From JAPOUP01 sp965199865 (GTDB lineage Bacteria; Pseudomonadota; Alphaproteobacteria; Rhodobacterales; Rhodobacteraceae): a DNA stretch of 64,000 nt. The notes under the pieces were generated by a model that was given only the letters and a program-made list of their open reading frames with translations, did not search any database and was not told where the DNA came from. Made by a program: the position numbers and the translations under genes. Each line of letters opens with the position of its first letter. The first letter of the stretch is position 1. Below are positions 62,932-64,000 of the stretch, in pieces. The stretch is taken from contig CBDATU010000018.1 of assembly GCA_965199865.1 (NCBI GenBank), positions 1-64,000 of the forward strand, read 5' to 3'.

Positions 62932-64000
62932 GGCTTCGAGGAATTGCCGTCATCGACATTGGAAAGACCAACGCCAAACTGGCGCTGGTCGATCTGGCCA
63001 ACCTTGAGGAAATCGAAGTTGTAACGCGGCCAAATCCAGCGTTGCCGGGACCGCCCTGGCCGCATTTCGATGTCGAGGCCCTCTGGGATTTTCTCCTGCA
63101 GGCGCTGGAGGCGTTTCAGCTGAAATACGGCGTCGATGCGATTACAGTGACAACGCACGGCGCCTGTGCCGCCCTGCTGGCGAAAGATGGGAGACTGGCG
63201 GCTCCGATCCTCGACTATGAGCATGGGGGCCCCAATTCGCTGTCATCTGAATACGATTCGCTCCGGCCGCCATTTTCGGAAACCGGATCACCCCGGCTTG
63301 CTGGTGGGCTCAATATCGGCGCCCAGCTCCACTGGCAGTTCGCACATGACCCGAGTCTCTGGGACAGGACATGGAAAATAGTTACCTATCCGCAATACTG
63401 GGGCTTTCGGCTGACCGGGATTGCGGCAACGGAAGTCACGTCGCTGGGGGCCCATACCGATCTCTGGAATCCATTCAAAAGGCACTTCTCTTCACTGATA
63501 GGACTGCTGGACATTGGTGCGAAGATCGCACCTGCGCGTCTTCCTAACGAAATCCTTGGGCCGGTCCTGCCAGAGATCGCATCACGCACGGGACTGAAGC
63601 CGTCAACACCGGTATATTGCGGCATGCATGACTCGAATGCGTCGCTGTTACCGCATCTTCTGGGTCTTGAGGCTCCCTTCAGCGTCGTGTCGACAGGAAC
63701 CTGGGTCATCGCCATGTCGGTGGGTGGGGATCCGATCCGTCTTGAGCCGGAAAGGGACACGCTGATCAATGTCAATGCCTTCAATGAACCGGTTCGTTCC
63801 GCGCGTTTCATGGGAGGGCGGGAGCACGACCTTGCATCAGGTGGCCGCTTTCCCGAACCCTCTGACGACGATGTTTCGGCTGTACTGAGATCCGGCGCCA
63901 TGCTCCTGCCGGCGGTCGTGCCGGATAACGGACCTTTTTCGGGTCGGTCCGCACATTGGGTGGGACCGGAACCTCCGGTCGGTTCGGGTCGGCGCGGGGC
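62928..64000 (+). CDS. rhaK: FGGY-family sugar kinase (rhamnulokinase), 3' truncated by the window end
   Basis: The ATG at 62928 overlaps the rhaU stop. About 357 codons are open to the window edge. The N-terminus IAVIDIGKTNAKLALVDLAN is the phosphate-binding motif, and TVTTHGACAALLAKDGRLAA, ILDYEHGGPNS, VTYPQYWGFRLTGIAATEVT, SLGAHTDLWNP and VYCGMHDSNASLLPHLLG follow. The GTGTWVIAMSVGG-like motif near residue 260 is typical of FGGY kinases. It phosphorylates rhamnulose (and in rhizobia is also needed for transport). The C-terminal domain is outside the window. Confidence 0.9.
   Translation, partial: MRLRGIAVIDIGKTNAKLALVDLANLEEIEVVTRPNPALPGPPWPHFDVEALWDFLLQALEAFQLKYGVDAITVTTHGACAALLAKDGRLAAPILDYEHGGPNSLSSEYDSLRPPFSETGSPRLAGGLNIGAQLHWQFAHDPSLWDRTWKIVTYPQYWGFRLTGIAATEVTSLGAHTDLWNPFKRHFSSLIGLLDIGAKIAPARLPNEILGPVLPEIASRTGLKPSTPVYCGMHDSNASLLPHLLGLEAPFSVVSTGTWVIAMSVGGDPIRLEPERDTLINVNAFNEPVRSARFMGGREHDLASGGRFPEPSDDDVSAVLRSGAMLLPAVVPDNGPFSGRSAHWVGPEPPVGSGRRG

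Noticed and set aside
1..64000. CRISPR arrays, tRNA or rRNA genes
   Set aside because: No regularly spaced direct repeats and no tRNA- or rRNA-like stretches were noticed by eye; a covariance search was not possible.

Overview
The window looks like part of the genome of an alphaproteobacterium with a Rhodobacterales/Rhizobiales-like gene complement. It joins a lanthanide-type (XoxF) methanol oxidation locus, glutathione-linked formaldehyde oxidation, amino-acid and sugar ABC transporters, and a rhizobium-style L-rhamnose catabolic operon. Coding density is low: many accessory genes are frameshifted, truncated or interrupted, and several transposon remnants are present. This fits a lineage that is losing genes (host-associated or recently relaxed lifestyle), but that is inference; the decay itself is visible in the sequence.

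Region 1 (about 1-30.0 kb) is the quinoprotein/methylotrophy island. It holds decayed SRPBCC and beta-propeller genes, two convergent SoxYZ-like carriers, a secreted protein of unknown function, a metallo-beta-lactamase-fold quinoprotein relay hydrolase, frmA-fghA (formaldehyde to formate through glutathione), a cytochrome c, then xoxF-xoxG-xoxJ and a CXXCW rhodanese-like gene. On the opposite strand a tightly coupled operon runs moxR - DUF58 - small DUF4381-like - vWA - vWA - TPR - BatD-like - two secreted unknowns - decayed pentapeptide gene; it resembles the mxaRS...KL maturation genes. A divergent ABC exporter pair, a histidine kinase/OmpR pair, a SEL1-like protein and an orphan NitT/TauT-type ABC ATPase plus binding protein complete it. 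The expected flow is methanol to formaldehyde (XoxF, electrons to XoxG and cytochrome c) to S-hydroxymethylglutathione to formate.

Region 2 (30-37.7 kb) is a mobile-element landing area: a decayed DUF4143-type ATPase gene and a GSU2403-like nucleotidyltransferase gene split by an ISAs1-family element with a 9-bp target duplication. That element is itself split by an intact IS110-family element with a strongly structured 5' non-coding region (candidate bridge RNA) and CT dinucleotides at both junctions. Other IS110 pieces lie at 13.2 kb (internally deleted miniature), 45.1 kb and 51.6 kb.

Region 3 (37.7-43.7 kb) holds a second PQQ dehydrogenase with a lanthanide-type DYD motif, broken by one in-frame TAA. 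It is followed by an apparently intact regulatory set: LuxR-type response regulator, FIST sensor protein and hybrid histidine kinase.

Region 4 (43.7-53.5 kb) carries a decayed possible DehI-like gene, an IS110 remnant, a decayed sugar-ABC permease, a polar amino acid ABC operon whose binding-protein gene is separated from the ATPase/permease genes by an IS5-like remnant, and a decayed AbrB/PIN toxin-antitoxin pair.

Region 5 (53.55-64.0 kb) is the rhamnose operon rhaD-rhaI, rhaR, rhaS-T-P-Q-U-K, all on the plus strand. A near-identical 17-bp element lies in front of rhaD and in front of rhaR. The kinase runs off the window end.
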